From Streptomyces candidus (GTDB lineage: Bacteria; Actinomycetota; Actinomycetes; Streptomycetales; Streptomycetaceae), in contig NZ_JACHEM010000004.1 of assembly GCF_014207445.1 (NCBI RefSeq), positions 186,001 through 250,000 on the forward strand: a DNA stretch of 64,000 nucleotides. The letters are read 5' to 3'. The notes under the pieces were generated by a model. The model was not told where the DNA came from and searched no databases. It saw only the letters and a list, made by a program, of their open reading frames with translations. Made by a program: the position numbers and the translations under genes. Shown piece after piece: positions 34,244 through 42,961 of the stretch (within the stretch, counting starts at the first letter, position 1; every line of letters starts with the position of its first letter).

Positions 34244-34447
34244 TCAGGCGGGGGTGATGTTCTCCGCCTGCGGGCCCTTCTGGCCCTGCGTGACGTCGAA
34301 GTTCACCTTCTGGCCTTCCTGGAGCTCACGGAAGCCAGAGGTGGCGATGTTCGAGTAGTGGGCGAAGACGTCGGCGCCGCCGCCGTCCTGCTCAATGAAG
34401 CCGAAGCCCTTTTCCGAGTTGAACCACTTCACGGTGCCAGTAGCCAT
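34244..34447 (-). CDS. CspA-family cold-shock protein
   Basis: A 67-residue single cold-shock (OB-fold) domain that binds single-stranded RNA/DNA and melts RNA structure. [20 protein letters not shown] holds RNP1 (KGFGFI) and DVFAHYSNI holds an RNP2 variant (usually VFVHFS). AAGGAG lies 7 nt before the ATG at 34447. The upstream 250 nt lack a gene and probably form a long leader, as is usual for csp genes. The terminators downstream separate it from the helicase. Confidence 0.95.
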   Translation of the reverse strand: MATGTVKWFNSEKGFGFIEQDGGGADVFAHYSNIATSGFRELQEGQKVNFDVTQGQKGPQAENITPA

Positions 34448-34700
34448 GTCAAATCTCCTTCGGGGTGAAAACCCGGGGAACACACACTGTGCATGTCCCA
34501 CGTCGCGCGATGATGACCCCGTCCGGGAGAAAAGCACCGGAAATACAAAAGAAAAGTGCGCCCAACGGAGACGAATGTGACGAATCCGAGGAGAGCACTT
34601 GTAAGTCTTTTCGGGAACCACAACTGCAACTACGAAAACCGTAGCATGCCGCGAGCCTCTCGGCACGGCGAGAAATGAAGAAGTTCGTCCACGCCTCGTC
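34448..34700 (-). promoter_or_regulatory. Probable long 5' leader/promoter region of the cold-shock gene
   Basis: This AT-richer stretch has no gene-like frame. It holds a small hairpin (CTACG-AAAAC-CGTAG, 34631-34645). Cold-shock genes often carry long structured leaders; the exact transcript start is not visible. Confidence 0.45.
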
Positions 34701-34791
34701 ACCCCGCGGAGTGCGCGGATGAATGTACCCCCGAGTGCGCGAACCTAACCTCCTTCGCCGCACCGATGTGGCGGGGACGCCCGGAACGCAC

Positions 34792-34827
34792 GGGGCGCGG
34801 GTGACGTGCGTACGTCACCCACGCCCC
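34792..34827. terminator. Hairpin after the carboxypeptidase gene
   Basis: GGGTGACGT/ACGTCACCC with a 4-nt loop, extended past one mismatch by GGGGCG/CGCCCC, 20 nt after the carboxypeptidase stop. Confidence 0.7.
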
Positions 34828-34846
34828 CGCCCCCGCCCCGACCGGG

Positions 34847-37237
34847 TCACCCCAGCCGGGTCAGCTTCGCTCCGATGCCCGGCTCCGCCAGGTCGCTCTG
34901 CAACGCCACCGGCGCCCGGACCTGCCCCGGACCGGTACCGACCGTGACCTCGCCGACCACGTCGCCCTTCTTGCCGGTGTGCGGCACGGACTTGCCGGCC
35001 GCGGCGCCGATCGCCAGGTCGACCTTCAGCCCCGGCCAGCCCACCGCCTTGAGGTCCTTCGTCGCGACGACCTGCGTCCTGCCGCCGAGCCCGTCGTCCA
35101 CGTATCCGACGACGTCGCCCTTCTTGACGACCGTCGCCGACGTGACGGCCTCCTGGGCCTTCTGGATCAGCTTCAGGCTGTCGAAGATCGCCTTGTCGAG
35201 CTTGTCGTCCAGCACGGCCCCGCTGGTCTGATGCATCACCGCGCCGATGATCCTGCGCGTCTCGCCGTCGACGACCGTGCTCGCCGTGAACAGCAGGTTG
35301 CCGCCCGCCGGCGTCGTCGAGCCGGTCTTGATGCCGTTGACACCCGGCTTCAGCAGGATCTTGTTGTTGTTGTAGATCTTCTTCGGCAGGCCCGGAATCT
35401 CGACTTCCGGCATGTCCACGATCTCGCGGAAGACGTCGTTCTTCATCACTGCCCGGCCCAGCTTGATCTGGTCGACCGGGGTGCTCACGGTGCCCGTGTC
35501 GAAACCGCTGGAGTCGGTGTACTTGGTGTTGGTCATGCCGAGGTCCTGGGCGGCGGCGTTCATCTTCTCCAGGAACTTCTCCTCCGAACCCGCGTCCCAG
35601 CGGCCCAGCAGCCGCGCCACGTTGTTGCCCGACGGGATCATCAGCATCATGAGCATCTGCCGCTGCGTGTACTCCTGACCCGCCTTGACCTGCGCCGTCG
35701 ACTCGTCGCCCTTCTTGCCGTCGTCCTCGGCCTGCTGGTCGACCTTGATCTTCGGGCCGTTCTCCTTGCCCTTGATCGGGTGATCCCTGAGGATCACGTA
35801 CGCCGTCATGACCTTCGCCACGCTCGCGATCGGCGCGGGTTTCTGCGGGCCCTCGGTGCCCAGGCTGCCGACACCCTCGACCTCGATGGCCGACTGCCCC
35901 TCGCCGGGCCACGGCATCTCGGTCCTGCCGCCTTCGAAGGTGTACGACGGCGTGGCGCTGAGCCCGAGCTCGGCGTCCGGCGGCGGACGCAGGAGCTGCA
36001 CGGCCGCGAAGACGATCACCAGGAGCAGGAGCAGCGGCGTCCAGATCTTGACCCGGCGCACGGTCGTCCGTACCGGCGTCTCCGGCGGCGCGGGCTTGTT
36101 GGTCAGCTCGGCGAGCAGGTCGAGCGGCGGCTTGGGGGGCAGCGGCTGCTGCTTGGTCCGCTCGGCCTCCGGGAGCCCCGGGGCACCGGCTCCCGCACCG
36201 GCTCCCACGGCGGCTCCCGCACCGGCTGCCGGTCCGGGCCGCCGGTCCGCGGGACGCGCCTGCGCCCCCGTACGGGCCGCCGGACCGAGCTGCTGTCCGG
36301 TCCGGTCCGGCCGGGCCGGCTGCCCCGGCCGCGCGGCGGTCTCGCCGGGCCTGCGGGGTGGGCCGGCCGGTCGTTCGTCGGCGGGCTTGAGCGGTACGAA
36401 CGTGCTGGTCCGCTCGACGTCCGACTCCGGCTCGGCTCGCGTTCCGCCCTTCGGGTCCTTGGCGGGGAGCTTGAGCATGGCCGTCGGCTGATCGACCTCC
36501 TCGGCTGCCGGAGCGGGCGGTACGGCCTTGAAGACAGCGGTGGCCTGATCGGTCCCGCCGTGGTCCTCCCCCGCGTCGGCGCCGTCACCGGCACTGCCGT
36601 CGGCGGAGTCGCCGCCCTTGGCGGGAGCGGGCTCGGCGGAGGCGCCGCCCTTGGTGCGAGCGGGCTCGGCGGAGTCGCCGCCCTTGGTGCGAGCGGGCTC
36701 GGCGGAGGCGGGTTCGGCAGCGGCGGGCTCGGCCGGCAGGTCCTCGGCCGGGACGTCCTCGGCGTCGAGAGCGTCGGCGTCGTCCGGGGCCGCGTCGTCC
36801 GCGGTCGCCGTTGCGTCCTCGTCCGGTTCGTCCGCCGTGGCCACCCAGGCGGCCACCGCCGCGCGAAGACGGGAGTCGTCGGGCTCGCCGGGCTCAGCGG
36901 GGCCGGAACCCTTCTCGGGTTCCGGGTCCGGTTCAGCTGATGCTCCGGGCGGTCCGTCATCACCGTCGGCGCCCACCGCCGTCCGCGCCCCCGCGGCGGA
37001 ACCGGGTTCGGGTTCGGGCGCGGATCCGGGCTCCGACGCCTGGTCCGCCCGTACGTCCGGAACGGCTGCCGCGTCCGCAGAAGCGTCCGCTTCCGCGCTC
37101 ACGGGGCCGTCCGCAGCCCCTTCCGTGGACTTCGCCGACCTCTCGCGGAACATCGCGAGCCGGGGATCGCGTTCGTTGTCAGCCGTCTCCCCCGACGACT
37201 TCCGCTGCTCCGACCTGCCGGGGGACTCGCCCGCCAC
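34847..37237 (-). CDS. D-alanyl-D-alanine carboxypeptidase with long disordered cytoplasmic N-terminus
   Basis: A 796-residue S11-type penicillin-binding protein that trims the terminal D-Ala of peptidoglycan stem peptides. The catalytic motifs are SVAK (about residue 471), SGN (about 536) and KTG (about 636). Residues 1-395 form an acidic, Ala/Pro/Glu-rich cytoplasmic region with tandem units AEPARTKGGDS and AEPAPAKGGDS; one membrane segment (about 398-418) anchors the outside domain. Most S11 enzymes are half this length, but such N-tails recur in Streptomyces. The GTG at 37237 has AGGAGG 5-6 nt upstream. It is divergent from the GPP34 gene. Confidence 0.93.
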   Translation of the reverse strand: MAGESPGRSEQRKSSGETADNERDPRLAMFRERSAKSTEGAADGPVSAEADASADAAAVPDVRADQASEPGSAPEPEPGSAAGARTAVGADGDDGPPGASAEPDPEPEKGSGPAEPGEPDDSRLRAAVAAWVATADEPDEDATATADDAAPDDADALDAEDVPAEDLPAEPAAAEPASAEPARTKGGDSAEPARTKGGASAEPAPAKGGDSADGSAGDGADAGEDHGGTDQATAVFKAVPPAPAAEEVDQPTAMLKLPAKDPKGGTRAEPESDVERTSTFVPLKPADERPAGPPRRPGETAARPGQPARPDRTGQQLGPAARTGAQARPADRRPGPAAGAGAAVGAGAGAGAPGLPEAERTKQQPLPPKPPLDLLAELTNKPAPPETPVRTTVRRVKIWTPLLLLLVIVFAAVQLLRPPPDAELGLSATPSYTFEGGRTEMPWPGEGQSAIEVEGVGSLGTEGPQKPAPIASVAKVMTAYVILRDHPIKGKENGPKIKVDQQAEDDGKKGDESTAQVKAGQEYTQRQMLMMLMIPSGNNVARLLGRWDAGSEEKFLEKMNAAAQDLGMTNTKYTDSSGFDTGTVSTPVDQIKLGRAVMKNDVFREIVDMPEVEIPGLPKKIYNNNKILLKPGVNGIKTGSTTPAGGNLLFTASTVVDGETRRIIGAVMHQTSGAVLDDKLDKAIFDSLKLIQKAQEAVTSATVVKKGDVVGYVDDGLGGRTQVVATKDLKAVGWPGLKVDLAIGAAAGKSVPHTGKKGDVVGEVTVGTGPGQVRAPVALQSDLAEPGIGAKLTRLG

Positions 37238-37392
37238 CGATGCCTCCTGAACGCCAACACGCCGTGTACGGGGGCCGCCCCCCGCCTGTCCGATCCATGA
37301 ACCAGTGTCCCGCTACGGGCACCGGACCCCTGTGCTAGACGAGAACGACATACCTACTGGTTCCCGTCCAAAGCACACAGGCACTCTCGACA

Positions 37393-37426
37393 GATGAATG
37401 TGAGAGGGGTCACCCTGTCATTCATC
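37393..37426. promoter_or_regulatory. Inverted repeat just upstream of the GPP34 gene
   Basis: GATGAATG and CATTCATC flank 18 bases, ending 17 nt before the start codon and just before the ribosome site. It could be an operator or an RNA stem controlling translation. Confidence 0.4.
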
Positions 37427-37443
37427 CACGCGGGGAGGCATGG

Positions 37444-38241
37444 ATGGGCAGGAGCCGCAGAACAATTCCGGAGGAGCTTCTGTTGCTCGCTCTGGACCCG
37501 GCAACGGGTACCACAGCGCAGCCGCAGTCGCTCGACCTCGGCCTGGCCGGGGCACAGCTAGTGGAGCTGGCTCTGGCAGGACGGATAGCCCCTGACGGGG
37601 ATCGTATCGCCGTGGTGATGCCACGGCCGACCGGAGATCCGACACTGGACTCCGCACTGGAACTGCTGCGCCGTCGCGGCAGCCCGGTTCGGGCGGTCCA
37701 CTGGATCGGCGGGCCCCGGCTGGGGCTGCGCCAGATCTATCTCGCGCATCTGGAGCGCTGCGGCATGGTGCATGCCGTCTCGGGCCATATGTGCGGGGTC
37801 TTGCCGACGACTCGCTATCAGGCGACGGACACGGCAATCAGCCGGGACATCCGTGCCCGGCTGGACAGTGCGATCCGCACCGGCGTTCCGCCGGACCCGC
37901 GGACCGCGGCGCTCGCCGCGCTCGCTCACGCAGTGGGGCTCGGCAAGCACCTTTACCCCGGCAATGAGGGCCGGTCGTCCAGGTCCCGTCTGCGGGACCT
38001 GATTCGGCACGACCCGATGGGCGGACTCGTGGCGCACGCCGTGATGGACGTCCAGAACGGCGTGGCCGCACAGCCGCGTCGTGCCGCACCCGGCACCTCC
38101 GGCGCTCCGGGCAGTCCGGGCGGCGGCGGCAACGGAGGCGGCGGCACGCGTCAGCCGGCGCACCCGTCGGAGCGGGCGGCGTCACTGGCCATGCAGCAGC
38201 AGCCGCATCGCGGCAGCATGGCGAGGGCGGTCGCCCACTGA
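37444..38241 (+). CDS. GPP34/GOLPH3-family protein
   Basis: A 265-residue protein. IPEELLLLALDPATGT (residues 8-23) and LDLGLAGAQLVELALAGRI are the GPP34 (GOLPH3/Vps74) opening; the central helices follow and the last 55 residues are Gly/Pro/Gln-rich. Eukaryotic members bind PI4P and Golgi enzymes; the bacterial role is unknown, though these proteins are very common in Streptomyces. GGGGAGG precedes the ATG. It is next to a peptidoglycan enzyme and ends before a strong terminator. Confidence 0.88.
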   Translation: MGRSRRTIPEELLLLALDPATGTTAQPQSLDLGLAGAQLVELALAGRIAPDGDRIAVVMPRPTGDPTLDSALELLRRRGSPVRAVHWIGGPRLGLRQIYLAHLERCGMVHAVSGHMCGVLPTTRYQATDTAISRDIRARLDSAIRTGVPPDPRTAALAALAHAVGLGKHLYPGNEGRSSRSRLRDLIRHDPMGGLVAHAVMDVQNGVAAQPRRAAPGTSGAPGSPGGGGNGGGGTRQPAHPSERAASLAMQQQPHRGSMARAVAH

Positions 38242-38332
38242 CGCACCGCACACCGAACAGGCATTGACGCACCACCCGTTGCACACCGCCGCACCGTCGT
38301 CCCCCAGGGCCCGGTTCGGAAGCCGCACCCAG

Positions 38333-38399
38333 CGCGCGGGGCACGTGGACCGGCCGTCCGGAAGGAGGGCCGGTCCACGGCCCCGCGCGTGCGCGTTTT
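38333..38399 (+). terminator. Strong terminator after the GPP34 gene
   Basis: CGCGCGGGGC-N2-GTGGACCGGCC pairs with GGCCGGTCCAC-N1-GCCCCGCGCG, about 21 bp in all, followed by tgcgcgtttt. Confidence 0.85.
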
Positions 38400-38445
38400 C
38401 GCGGCCCGTGCCGGTACGGACGCGTGCCCGTCGCCCCACCCTGTG

Positions 38446-38483
38446 TTGACGTTTACCAGCGCGCCCAAGCAAGTTGGTGGCAG
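38446..38483 (+). promoter_or_regulatory. Promoter region and operator motif of the XRE gene
   Basis: TTGACG is an exact -35-like hexamer; CAAGTT, 18 nt on, is a weak -10. Overlapping it is CCAAGCAAGTTGG, a CCAA/TTGG dyad, then TGGCAG. A matching motif precedes the DUF397 gene at 39542. Confidence 0.5.
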
Positions 38484-38531
38484 TCTGCTGGTCAAGAGAC
38501 AAGCGCAGCACGCAGCCGGAGGTGCAGTTCC

Positions 38532-39407
38532 GTGGCGTCCCCCAATGTCAATCCCACCGTCAGGCGACGCCGACTGGGTCAGGAGCTGCGTCGGCTCCGC
38601 GAGTTAAAAGGCATGACGGCGGAAGGGGTCGCCGAGCGGCTCCTGGTGTCCCAGTCGAAGATCAGCCGGCTGGAGAACGGCCGCCGCAGCATCAGCCCGC
38701 GGGACGTCCGCGACCTGTGCGGGGTGTACGAGGTGGAGGATCCGAGGGTTGTCGAGTCGCTGATGCAGATGGCCAAGGACTCGCGCCAGCAGGGCTGGTG
38801 GCACGCGTTCGGCGACATCCCGTACAGCGTGTACATCGGCCTGGAGACCGACGCCGACAACCTGCGCGTGTACGAGCCGCAGGTGGTGCCCGGACTGCTG
38901 CAGACCCCGCAGTACGCGGAGGCGGTCATCTCCGGCAGCCTGCCCGAGACCACCCCGGAGGAGTGGGCCAAGCGCGTCGGTGTCAGGCTGCGCCGGCAGG
39001 AGCGCATCACCACGACCACATCGCCGCTGCGCCTGTGGGCGGTGATCGACGAGGCGGCACTGTGCCGGGTGGTCGGCGACCGGCACCTGATGCTGGCGCA
39101 GCTGGAGCACCTGCAGGAGCTGTCCAAGCTGCCCCATGTCACCATCCAGGTACTGCCGTTCAGCGCCGGTGCGCACACCGGGCTCAGCGGTCACTACGCG
39201 ATCCTGGAGTTCCCGGAGACGACCGACTCCAGCGTCGTCTACATCGAGGGCGTGACCAGCGACCTGTACCTGGAGAAGACGCCCGACGTGCAGAAGTACA
39301 CCGGAATGTACGAGCACTTGAGGGCGAAGGCGCTGAGCACGGAGGAGTCCCAGCGGCACATCGAGAGGATCGCCAAGCGGTACGCGAGCGGGGAACCGGC
39401 CGCCTGA
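38532..39407 (+). CDS. XRE-family regulator with DUF5753 domain
   Basis: A 291-residue regulator. The helix-turn-helix (residues about 12-65) reads LRRLRELKGMTAEGVAERLLVSQSKISRLENGRR. The C-terminal DUF5753 domain includes YEPQVVPGLLQTPQYAEAV and LPFSAGAHTGLSGHYAILEF. Such proteins pair with DUF397 partners and affect development or antibiotic production (WhiJ-like). The GTG at 38532 has GGAGGT 8 nt upstream. The DUF397 gene follows after 196 nt. Confidence 0.92.
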   Translation: MASPNVNPTVRRRRLGQELRRLRELKGMTAEGVAERLLVSQSKISRLENGRRSISPRDVRDLCGVYEVEDPRVVESLMQMAKDSRQQGWWHAFGDIPYSVYIGLETDADNLRVYEPQVVPGLLQTPQYAEAVISGSLPETTPEEWAKRVGVRLRRQERITTTTSPLRLWAVIDEAALCRVVGDRHLMLAQLEHLQELSKLPHVTIQVLPFSAGAHTGLSGHYAILEFPETTDSSVVYIEGVTSDLYLEKTPDVQKYTGMYEHLRAKALSTEESQRHIERIAKRYASGEPAA

Positions 39408-39541
39408 CCCGTCGGCCCGACGACCTCGGGCGCGTACCGTACACCCTTCTCCCACACCGCCGGTAGAGCCTCCGGAATATGCCATCCGGTCGAGTGAACC
39501 GCTCCTGTGGACACGGGAGTTGAGGCGTAGCGTCGATCACG

Positions 39542-39561
39542 CCAAGCAAGCCCGTTGGCAG
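39542..39561 (+). promoter_or_regulatory. Operator-like motif upstream of the DUF397 gene
   Basis: CCAAGCAAG-N3-GTTGGCAG forms GCCAA-N9-TTGGC and shares CCAAGCAAG and TTGG...GGCAG-type elements with the XRE promoter. Confidence 0.45.
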
Positions 39562-39603
39562 CTCGAAAATGACCGACGCACGACTGGTGAAGGCGGTAGG
39601 GAC

Positions 39604-39810
39604 ATGGCAATTCTCAAGGGCGCGACGGCCGAGTGGACGAAGTCCTCGTACTCCGGTGGCAACGGAGCGTGTGTGGAAGTGAAGTCCCCGGCGGTGCACG
39701 CCATCGACGTGCGGGACTCGAAGGCCCCCGAGGGCCCCTCGATCTCGTTCGTCCCCGGTTCGTGGACCTCGTTCATCACGGAAGTCGGCCAGGGCTCCTT
39801 CGGCCGCTGA
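39604..39810 (+). CDS. DUF397 protein, partner of the XRE regulator
   Basis: A 68-residue protein with the full DUF397 pattern: WTKSSYSGGNGACVEV, VDVRDSK-like AIDVRDSKAPEG, and a closing FVPGSWTSFITEV. These small proteins act with adjacent XRE/DUF5753 regulators as partner or antagonist. ggtaggg precedes the ATG at 39604. The separate operator-like site upstream suggests it has its own promoter. Confidence 0.93.
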   Translation: MAILKGATAEWTKSSYSGGNGACVEVKSPAVHAIDVRDSKAPEGPSISFVPGSWTSFITEVGQGSFGR

Positions 39811-40126
39811 CGCGCCGAGCGACGAGCGCGCCACACAGGCACCACCTGTACGACCGCAGAGCCCTCTCGACTGGCCCGCCGTCCTGGCCGAGGGGGCTCC
39901 TCGTCGTCACCACCCCGTCGCGGAGAACCTAACGGAGCCGATCGACGTACCGGTCCGTCCCCATCACCGTCGGGACGAACGGCGCCACCAGTTCCACCCG
40001 CCCGAGCCCCGTTCCGGCGACCGCCTCCCCGTGTCCGCCGAAGCGTTCCCGCCACTGCTCGCACGGGGGAACCACCGCAGCGTCAGCCGGGTGCCGACGC
40101 CCTCGACCTGATGGACGGGTACGGAC
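39811..40126. other. Intergenic stretch with a possible gene fragment
   Basis: No intact gene was recognised. On the minus strand a 48-codon frame from GTG 40075 to TAG 39929 reads CEQWRERFGGHGEAV, then GRVELVAPFVPTVMGTDRYVDRLR, which looks like the end of a real protein. It lies in the same frame just past the ADP-ribosylglycohydrolase-like stop codon. It may be a remnant of another gene. Confidence 0.35.
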
Positions 40127-41334
40127 TCACGCGCGCGGGTAGCGGGCCAGCCAGCCGGGCGCGCTGGTCGTCGGGCCGTGCAGGGCCGGGCCCTGGGTCA
40201 TCTCCATGGCGAAGTCGTCGGCGAGTTCGAGGACGGTGGGCCGGCCCTCCAGTTCCGCGACCCAGTCCGGGGGCAGGGCCGTCTCGCCGTGCATCGCGCC
40301 GAGCAGCGCCCCGCAGAGCGCGCCGGTGGTGGCGGACGCCCCGTCGTGGTTGACCGCGAGCCGTAGCCCGTGCCGGAGGTCCGCTCCGACGAGGGCGCAG
40401 TACAGCGCCACGGCGAGGACCCCCTCGGGCGTCCGCGCGTCGCCGAGGCCGGCCACCTGCTCGGCGGTGGGCGGGCCCTGCCGTACGGCGTCCAGGGCGG
40501 CCCGCAGCGCGTCGGTCACGCTCTCGTGCCCCGGACGTGCGGCGAGCTGTCCAGGGCCCGCTGGACGGCCGTGGTGGGGCCCTCGCCACGGGTCAGGCCG
40601 TGCACGAGGACGGCGAACGCGCCGGAGGCGAGGAGCGAGGCGGGGCTGCCGTGGGTCTGCGCGGCGCATTCCGCGGCGAGCTGGAAGACGAGCTGCGGAT
40701 CCCAGCCGACCAGCAGCCCGAAGGGTGCGGAGCGGGCGACGGCGGCCGGGGCGGCCGAGCCGGGGTTCCTGGGGTCCGCCAGGGTGCCCATGGTGGGCTC
40801 CCGGAGGGCTCCCAGGGTGTCGCGGCCCGGCGATCTGCGCTGGTACAGCCATTCCTCGCGGGCCAGCCAGCCGTCGTCGGCGCGGCGTTCGTCGGGGCCC
40901 CAGTCGTGCTGGGTGGCCGACCAGCGGAGGTAGGCGCGGTAGAGGTCGGTGGGCGGGTGCCAGGCGCCGGTGTCGCGGCGGACCTGGGCGCGGATGAGAC
41001 CGTCCACGGTGAAGAGGGTGAGCTGGGTGGTGGCGGTGATCGCGCCGCGTCTGCCGTACGCGGGGAGCAGGTCGAGCACTCCGGCAGGGCCGTGCGCCTG
41101 GCGTATCTCCGCGAGGGGCAGGGGGTCGACGGCCGCGCCGAGTGCGTCGCCGACGGCGCCGCCGAGGAGGGCGCCGCGTACCCGGCTGCGGAAGTCCTGC
41201 TGTTCGGCGCGCCCCCAGACGACGGCGGCCGTTCTGCCGGGGGAGCCTGGTGAGGGTGCAGGGCCGGCGGGGGCGTGGGCGGGGGCGGTGGCGCCGGTGG
41301 GGGCTGCCGCACTGCTGGCACGACTGCTGCTCAT
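40127..41334 (-). pseudogene. Frameshifted ADP-ribosylglycohydrolase-like gene lacking metal ligands
   Basis: The frame from ATG 41334 begins an ARH fold: RGALLGGAVGDALGAAVD, then GAITATTQLTLFTVDGLIRA. It stops at 40516 after ALDSSPHVRG. The continuation is in the next frame: ARPGHESVTDALRAALDAVRQG, then NHDGASATTGALCGALLG and ADDFAMEMTQ to 40127. One missing base near 40545 explains the break. The Asp residues that bind Mg in ARH enzymes (TDD and GDSDST-type motifs) are replaced by TAT and GASATT, so even an intact protein should not hydrolyse ADP-ribose in the known way. A sequencing error at the frameshift cannot be excluded. Confidence 0.8.
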
Positions 41335-41445
41335 GGCGCGCCACGGTAGCCGATCGACTTGTGGCTCCCCAGGCCCCGTAACGGTCGGTTACAGGTCCTG
41401 AGGAGCCACGGGTCGGTCAATTGTGTGCAGCTGGTGCTCGGCCAG

Positions 41446-42885
41446 TCAGTCGGTGATCGGGATCTGACCGTTGGGCGTGTTGGACGCGCCGGCCGGCTCC
41501 GCCGCCGCGGGGCCGGCCTTCTTCTGCGCGATGCCCTTCAGCAGTTCGCCGAGGTCGACGCCGGTGGTGGAGCTGAGCAGCTCCATGCCCTGGGCGACGT
41601 TGTCGGTGACCGTACGGGAGAGCTGGGAGGCTCCGTCCGTGGAGATCACCGTCATCTTGTCGATGGCGCTGAGCGGCTCGGCCGCCTTGGCGACGACCTG
41701 CGGCAGCGCCTCCACCAGCATCTGGATGACGGCGGCGTCGCCGTACTGCGCGAAGGCGTCCGCCTTCTTCTGCATGGCCTCGGCCTCCGCCGAACCCTTC
41801 GCGAAGATCGCGGCGGCCTCGGACTCGCCCTCGATGCGCACGGCCTCGGCGAGCGCCGCACGGTGCAGCTTCTCGCCCTCACCGGTCAGGCGGGAGCGCT
41901 CGGCGTCCGCCTCGGCCTGCTTGACCAGCGCCACCTTGCGCGCCTCGGCCTCCTGCTCCGCCTGGTAGCGGGCGGCGTCGGCGGGCTTGCGGACCTTGGT
42001 GTCGAGTTCGCGGTCGGTCAGCGCGGCCTGCCGCTGGGCGACCTTCTCCTGCTCGGCGAGGACTTCCTGCTGGCGGGCGGCGTCGGCGAGGGGACCCGCG
42101 GCGTTCGCCTTGGCGGCGGCGGCCTCGGTCTCGACGCGGATCTCGGCCTGCTTGAGGTAGAAGGTCCGCTCGGCGATGGCGATCTCCTCGGCCGCCTTCA
42201 GCCGGGCCTGCTCCGAGGCCCGCTTGGCGATGGCCTCGGCGATGTCGGCCTCCTGGCGGGCACGGGCGGCCTCGGGCCGGCCCAGGTCCTCCAGGTAGGA
42301 GCCCTCGGTGGTGATGTCCTGGATCTGGAAGGCGTCCAGGATGAGGCCCTGCCCGGACAGGCTGGCCTCCGCCTCCTCGGCGACCTGGCCGGCGAACGCG
42401 GCCCGGTCCCGGATGATGTCCTCGACGGACATCCGGCCGACGATGGCGCGCAGGGCGCCGGAGAGCACTTCCTGCGTGAAGCCGACGATGCCGTCCTGCT
42501 GCTGGAGGAAACGCTGGGCGGCGGCCCGGATGGCGTCCTCGTTGCCGCCGACCTTGACGATCGCGACGCCTTCGAGGTTGGCCTTGACGCCGCGCAGGGT
42601 GACCGCGCCGCGCACGGCGATCGGGATGTGGCGGCTGGACAGGTCGAGCGTGAATTTCTGCTGGACGAACGGGACGACGAAGACGCCGCCGCCCACCACG
42701 ACCTTCTGGCCGCTGTTGTCGGTCATGATCCGGCCGGTGACCGGATCGGTGGACTTCTTGCCGCGCCGCCCGGTGATGATGAACGCCTCGCTCGGCCCGG
42801 CGACCTTGTAGCGCGTGACGACGACGAGGCCGAGCAGGACGAGGAGTACGACGACTCCGACGACCGCGAGTGCGACTGGGCTCAT
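41446..42885 (-). CDS. Flotillin-like SPFH-domain protein
   Basis: A 479-residue membrane-microdomain scaffold. One N-terminal membrane segment (residues 5-25) leads to the SPFH/PHB domain (GPSEAFIITGRRG, VVGGGVFVVPFVQQ, residues about 30-180). A long Ala/Glu/Lys coiled coil follows (about 200-400; repeats such as QAEADAERSRL), then a short C-terminal domain. Flotillins form oligomers in lipid rafts and organise signalling or transport. The NfeD-type partner gene lies 76 nt upstream on the same strand, the usual pairing. Confidence 0.93.
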   Translation of the reverse strand: MSPVALAVVGVVVLLVLLGLVVVTRYKVAGPSEAFIITGRRGKKSTDPVTGRIMTDNSGQKVVVGGGVFVVPFVQQKFTLDLSSRHIPIAVRGAVTLRGVKANLEGVAIVKVGGNEDAIRAAAQRFLQQQDGIVGFTQEVLSGALRAIVGRMSVEDIIRDRAAFAGQVAEEAEASLSGQGLILDAFQIQDITTEGSYLEDLGRPEAARARQEADIAEAIAKRASEQARLKAAEEIAIAERTFYLKQAEIRVETEAAAAKANAAGPLADAARQQEVLAEQEKVAQRQAALTDRELDTKVRKPADAARYQAEQEAEARKVALVKQAEADAERSRLTGEGEKLHRAALAEAVRIEGESEAAAIFAKGSAEAEAMQKKADAFAQYGDAAVIQMLVEALPQVVAKAAEPLSAIDKMTVISTDGASQLSRTVTDNVAQGMELLSSTTGVDLGELLKGIAQKKAGPAAAEPAGASNTPNGQIPITD

Positions 42886-42961
42886 GGGCAGATCCCTCGT
42901 GATGGGTGTGCGGTGATGAAAGGACGGGGGCGCGCGGTGCTACGGACGGGCAGCGGCGGGG

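Noticed and set aside
34448..34702. Upstream extension of the cold-shock protein frame
   Set aside because: No conserved text before [10 protein letters not shown], and AAGGAG precisely precedes that ATG; the region is better seen as a leader.
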